From: Mnemiopsis leidyi
Taxonomy: Eukaryota > Ctenophora > Tentaculata > Lobata > Bolinopsidae
Direction of reading: 5' to 3'
NCBI GenBank assembly: GCA_000226015.1
Contig: JH153913.1
Location: 100,007-124,522 of the forward strand
Length of the DNA: 24,516 bases
In this document: positions 9,501-15,500 of the stretch, in pieces
Layout of the letters: the number at the start of each line of letters is the position of its first letter
Position numbering within the stretch: position 1 is the stretch's first letter
Notes under the pieces: generated by a model
Told to the model about the DNA's origin: nothing
What the model saw: the letters and a program-made list of their open reading frames with translations, nothing else
Database searches by the model: none
Program-made: the position numbers and the translations under genes

Positions 9501-12500
9501 CTGCCGTGTATTTCTCGAAACCCTTAAAACAAACCCTCCTATCCTTCAGGAAACCCTTAAAACAAACCCTCCTATCCTTCTGGAAAGATCAGGGGGCTTT
9601 ATCGATCGCAACAACAAACGTAAAAGATTCAATGGGTGGTGTGAGCTCAGATGCATGCTCTCTACTAATGTTAGGAAACCCTGGCTACTAACTGTAACCA
9701 GTAGAAGCATAGGATTAGGTACCACGTGGTGAATTCCGCCAATAGGTGCTCTCCAAGGCTTGCCAGAGTTACTTCAAACACTGGGCTATTAACGGGGCTA
9801 ATGGCATTCAAAAACGTTGATGTTTGGCAGTGAGAGGATGGAGTTTACTAACAATACTTAAACATATAGCATGGATAGAATTGGAGGTCATAAGAATGGG
9901 AATTGTTGTTGTCTGTCTAGCTCCAGCAGTAAGAACAAGGTGAGCCTAGCAATAAGAACAATGTGCTTGGTGGTATAACAGCCTAGCTTCATCTATATAA
10001 ACAATGTAGCACGGCTAGTTGATAAGAAGATGAACTGATCCTAAAATTTAACCTAGATTTTACCTCTGATGGGTATCTTAGCTTAGGGGTTCCTAAAGAT
10101 ACCGAAATGAACTTATTTGAACCAACCATGTCAAATAGGACCTGGACACCTTAAGAGTTAAGGCCTCAGTAGGGACCTCAGTAGGAAAACGATTTAACAA
10201 AGTGTCTGGCACAGAGGCCAGAATCTTAACCAAACTCTAATACTAACCGTTAAATTTATGATCAAGTGCAGTCGCGAAATACTTTTGTCGTGAAATATTT
10301 ATGTAGTGCAGATAGCCACTTCGACTTCGACTCAACTAACCACAACTGTGTTATTTGAAAGTTGGAACTTTGTCTAACAATTATATAGCAATGTATGATA
10401 GCAAAATGAAGTTTATGAGCTGAATGAAGTTTGTTATTAAGCCGGCTTATATCCTAATTTAGTAAGTTGTAATATGGTGACAGGAATTGTACTTGAAGAT
10501 TCGAACTGTAAAATTAGATCTGGGAAACCAGAAGCATCCACGAAAGAACACCAGTGTTCAAGACTCTTACTCTGGTCCCCATAAGTATCATAAGTGAACT
10601 GGAAAAATCGAGACTTGATATAGATATTGAGTATATGTTACAAGAGCTAAGCAGTAAGGTAGCTGTGATTTACCACACTAACAAAAGATTCAAGCAGTTT
10701 TTCTGTTGTTGAACAATGATATCGCCAGTTTAAGGATGTACATTTATAGGACCTAGCTTATCGAGCACGTGATATAATCAATCCGACATTTGACTCTACA
10801 AACAAGGTTGTTGAGTAGGTACTATAGGTCTCGGGTGTAATCTGGTTCAGAACTGCTTCGCAGTTTCCATTATACTAAGTAGTTCGATTGACCCTGACAT
10901 CTCTTCGTCACGTATGAACAATTCCGATGAGTAGATCTGCAGATATAACTTGTGGTCGCCCCACTCATGGTAATACGTAAATCAGACTATCTGCTAGCAG
11001 CTTGATGTAAGATGGTACCATATATTTGCTACTGTGCTCAACCAAAATATCAATATTAGTTCTCAGCACAAATATCTGTCATCAGTTTAAAAGTTGTAAC
11101 TTATTCTATCACAACAGTCCTCAAAGTACTTGAAAAGATACGAAGGTTTGCTTAGACGTAACAATTATTCAACTATAGGTGTGCAGAGCAGTGTAATCTC
11201 GGAGTACCCTCTCTAATAATGTTATTCATGAGGGAACACAGGCAGATTCGACCAATAGAAATGTTCCTTTTCGAACCACTTGACAAAGTCAACCAATAAG
11301 ATCCTTCAAAACGAGAAGACTGCTATGAGAGCCTAATGTTCAGGTATGCTTTCACAGCGGGTAGATCCTCTCGGCTACATGAATTATTGAGTGATATTCT
11401 ATGTGTATAGTATAGGGAATAACTGCACTTGGTAACATGGTAATAATCGTCCTTACCTATGTTCATGTTAACGTGTTTCAGAGCAAGATGGCCCTGGGTG
11501 CATGTATTGAATGTACAATGCAATAAATTTCCTGGAAATTGTCCTCCGTATGCTATTATAATTGACCATTATAATTCCAAACAAGATTTTAAAAAGCTCG
11601 AGGTTAAACTGAACATAAGCATCAACAAAAAAAGCTGCAAAGCTAATAGAACTACTTTTCTCTATTTTCATAAAGCCTTGACAAGTCCAGCACACGAAAC
11701 GATTTTAGTCAGTAAAGACACATCACCGTTTCGTCTAAACATTATAGTTATGGACAATGAAGGCTGGACGTTTCGGAACAGCTCACAAAAATATCGGCGA
11801 CACGTGAATTCAATTCAATGTTGAACTGTAGCGAACAGTCACAAGTTAGCACTTAGCAAGTACTGTCTCATAACTACAGCGGCTAGGTATTATTGTCTGC
11901 TGTTATGCTATGTTACTACCGTATCATGGAAGTACTGTCTCATAACTACAGTGGCTAGGTAGTATTGTCTGCTGTTATGCTATCTTACTACCGTATCATG
12001 GAAGTACTGTCTCATAACTACAGTGGCTAGGTAATAGGTATTGTCTGCTGTTATGCTATGTTACTACCGTATCATGGAATTCTCCTCGATCGGTGACTGC
12101 TAAATGGTTAATGATTTAGATTACCGGTCCACGTATATACTGAGGACAACACCTCAACAACTTTACAAGTTAATTAAATATCTGAACGAGTAGCGTCAAT
12201 CGTTATACCCAATAGTAGATTTCTTTTTATCGTGTGAAATCAACAATAGATTTCTCATTATCAAGTGAAATTAACGATCGATTTCTCATTATCAAGTGAA
12301 ATCAGCAATATATTGCTTATTATCAAGTGAAACCAACAATAATTTTCCTATCATCAAGTGAAATCAACAATAGATTTCTTCTTATCAAGTGAAATCAACA
12401 ATAGATTTCTTCTTATCAAGTGAAACCAACAATAATTTTCCTATTATCAAGTGGAATCCCGATTTGACCATGAAAGCCAAGCAAAGCTCATCTCATTTCA

Positions 12501-15500
12501 GTTAACTGGACAGAACGCCATCGGTAGAATAAGACATTTTAGGTATAATCGGCACTTTGGTATAATAAGATGACAAATTTTGCTGCTTAAGTGCTTATTC
12601 TTGCAAAATATTTAACAACTGTGCAAACAGACGTCCGTTCCTTAATTGAAAATATTTCATCATAATAAACGTTTTTCTTAAACTTATTATGTTCCCACGT
12701 TTGGGCGATAAAGCATCATTAGGGTCCCTTAGGGTACCACTAGAGTCCCATTAATGGGCACTTTTGGTCATTGGGTACCATTAGAGGTGCATCGGTATTC
12801 TTTCATACGACCCGAACCCCTTCATCGTAGCAGACATATTGTCGCCTATCTTCAATGAGATAGACTGTTTTATGAAAGTTTTGATCCAATTCCAGAAATA
12901 CTGATCGTCTTAGCTTCATTGGCATTAACTTTCAGACGGTACTTTGTAAAATCGAATCAAAACTAAACTCCCTAAAGTTTACTTTTTCCTATTTTACAAT
13001 GTTAAACTCTTATCTTACCTAGGTCTAATAAGGGTACTTTAATTTCTACTAAACATCGACTGGAGGTCATGTTTGTGGAGGAGGCGAGTACATTTGTTTA
13101 TGTTTACACAATGCAGGAATACTGCATTTTGATTACGCGCTATCAAACACACTGTTAACGTTCTTGAAGTAAACAAATGTGTACACCATCGCAAAATCGC
13201 CCTCCAGTTACTGTGTTTTGTCATTATCTAATACTAATCAATTAATCATTATCTTATACTATCTTATTATATAGTATCATACGATACAAGACTTGTTTTT
13301 TATCTTCTCCAACTTACAGAATAATTGCAGTTCAGTTTTCGGCTAAATTCGTTGAAATCAAATGAAAAGTAAACCCCCCTCCCCAAGTCAATACAACAAT
13401 GTTATAAAACATAATTTTCTCAATCTTACCTGCTGTAATGCACTTAGGGAGAGTCCCAGAGGCAGTAACCCAGCCTGTAGCCTGACACGTGACCTCCTTG
13501 TCAACAAACTGGTTCATGTAAGGACTTAGACACGTGACAGTGACCACATCGTTTTCTATAGCTCCTCCACTAGGTGTTACTATGGCATCAGGGACATTCA
13601 GTTCAGGACAGACTGAAATTTATAGGTTTTATAGTTTGCTCGAGGCGAACCCCCTACTTTTGTAAATATATTTCCCCTTTTTAGCCAGTTATCTTTGATA
13701 CGTTTAACTGTTAAAAAGTGGGTTGGATTTATAGGGAACTCTATAAAGCCGCTCCTCTGTTTTACGAGGCCTTGCGTAGGATTAAGTTTTTATCATTTTT
13801 TGTACTTTGTTCAACTTTTAGATTGAGTCATTTATTTTCATTTTATCTTTCAATCATGGACAAACCTGGTACAAATCTGTATTGATCTGACGCTGTGTCT
13901 AGTACATTAAAAAATATCTTTGTAACATCTTTCTTCCATATTGTACTCCAGTTCGTTTCGTTACAGGTTGTCTCCGATACTACAACGTTAACCAGCTCCA
14001 CATCATTGCATTGAATCACCACCCTCCTTCCTCCTGAGGTTCTTGATAGTGTGATTCTCCATACAGTGTTGGTTTCAGTGGGCAGTGTAGCGGGAAGGGT
14101 TTGAAATTCATTACATCCTCCAAGCTGGTACTTTGGAGGAGACAAGAAAACTATGACGACATACCCCGCAAAGTCTTCTACAGCCTGATTATTGCGAAAA
14201 CCGACTCTCAATTTGTTCCCAGTTCCCGTTTTTATCTCTAACGGGGTTCTCTCCATGTCGAAGTCTATGTAAACGTCTTTTATTACTTTCTTCCAACCTG
14301 TAAACGATAAATGTGTCAACTTGTTAAATTGTCAGTGTCAGATTTTGACCATTGTATAAGTCCCATGCCTGGCACGTGACAAAACAAAAGACTTACTAAT
14401 TTGAAATTTATAATTTGTTAACCACCAGTTCTGTTCTGACGTTAAGTAATAGTCAGGCAGGAAAATATCGATATGTACAAAGAATTGACCTAGTGTTGGT
14501 GAGGATCTGTAGAAATCTGAAGCAGTGTCTAGTTCGCCAAAACGTATCTTTGTCACAGTCTTCTCCCAACGAGCTGTATTCCAATCAGAGGTATCACATG
14601 TCTCTTCTGATAGCACAACGTTGAGCACCTCTACTTCGTTACAATGAATCACTAAACGTATTTCGGCGGAGATCCTCTGTATCTTCCAGATCTTTTCAGT
14701 TTCACTTGGAGGGACGACTGGAAAATCCTTATTATTTGTTTCGGATTTGAAGCACTTCCAAAGCCGATATGATATAGACGTACCGAAGCGAATAACCAAT
14801 CCTGCTGCGTGGTCATCATCCCCCTGGTCTCCGATAAACTTTATCCTTATTTCTTCACCACTTCCTAGAGTACTGTCTGTCTTTATTTCCAGTGGAGAGT
14901 TCTCTAGGTCAAAGTCAATGAATACTCCACGTTCTTCCACTGCTTTCCAACCTGTTATCAATATTTAGATATATTTTACTCATGTTATTTTAAACTGATA
15001 TTACACAACAATTTATTGAGTATGATGGTTAGGGTCTTTCAGGTCTCAATTTATTCAGAGATTCAGGTGGTGGGGGTGGTTAAGTTGTATCGCTGACCTT
15101 GGCTAAATGGCTAGGACTTTCTGGAATTTTTCCAAAGGCCACTGTTCGAAAATTGATTATGGACAGTGACTATTCCCGATGGTCAAAATTTATGAAAAGT
15201 TGAACGAAACAAATTTGATATTTTGACCAATCACCATGACAACTTTAGAAGTTTGATGATGGGCAATAATTGTTAAATTTTTGACCTTCGACCAATTTAG
15301 TTTTAAGATTTCATAATCTGACCATGTCAAAGACAACCCTGAGGCAAAATGCAATAAAATGGTCATAGAATCGTGTAAACGTCCCCCCTCTATTCACAAA
15401 AAAATCAAAATTAACAGCATACCGGTGTCTCCATGAATATTCGTAGTCACGAAGAGAAGGAGTAAGGCAACCAAGATCATCTTGGTTATGTCTGTTTCCT

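Larger units (their letters stand above)
9635..13429. other. Intronic stretch between genes A and B
   Basis: This is inside the CAPN7 intron. The gene A sushi exon ends in a donor at 13430, so gene A must have a further exon here or beyond, but none is identified. Listed separately are minisatellites at 11859-12080 and 12209-12459, an inverted-repeat element at 13059-13208, a conserved block at 12947-12997 and an unassigned open frame at 11459-11824. Confidence 0.5.

Noticed and set aside
9347..9691. Plus-strand 114-codon open frame
   Set aside because: It overlaps the minus-strand signal exon and upstream element of gene B and part of the 58-bp minisatellite, and it has no domain. It is a shadow.
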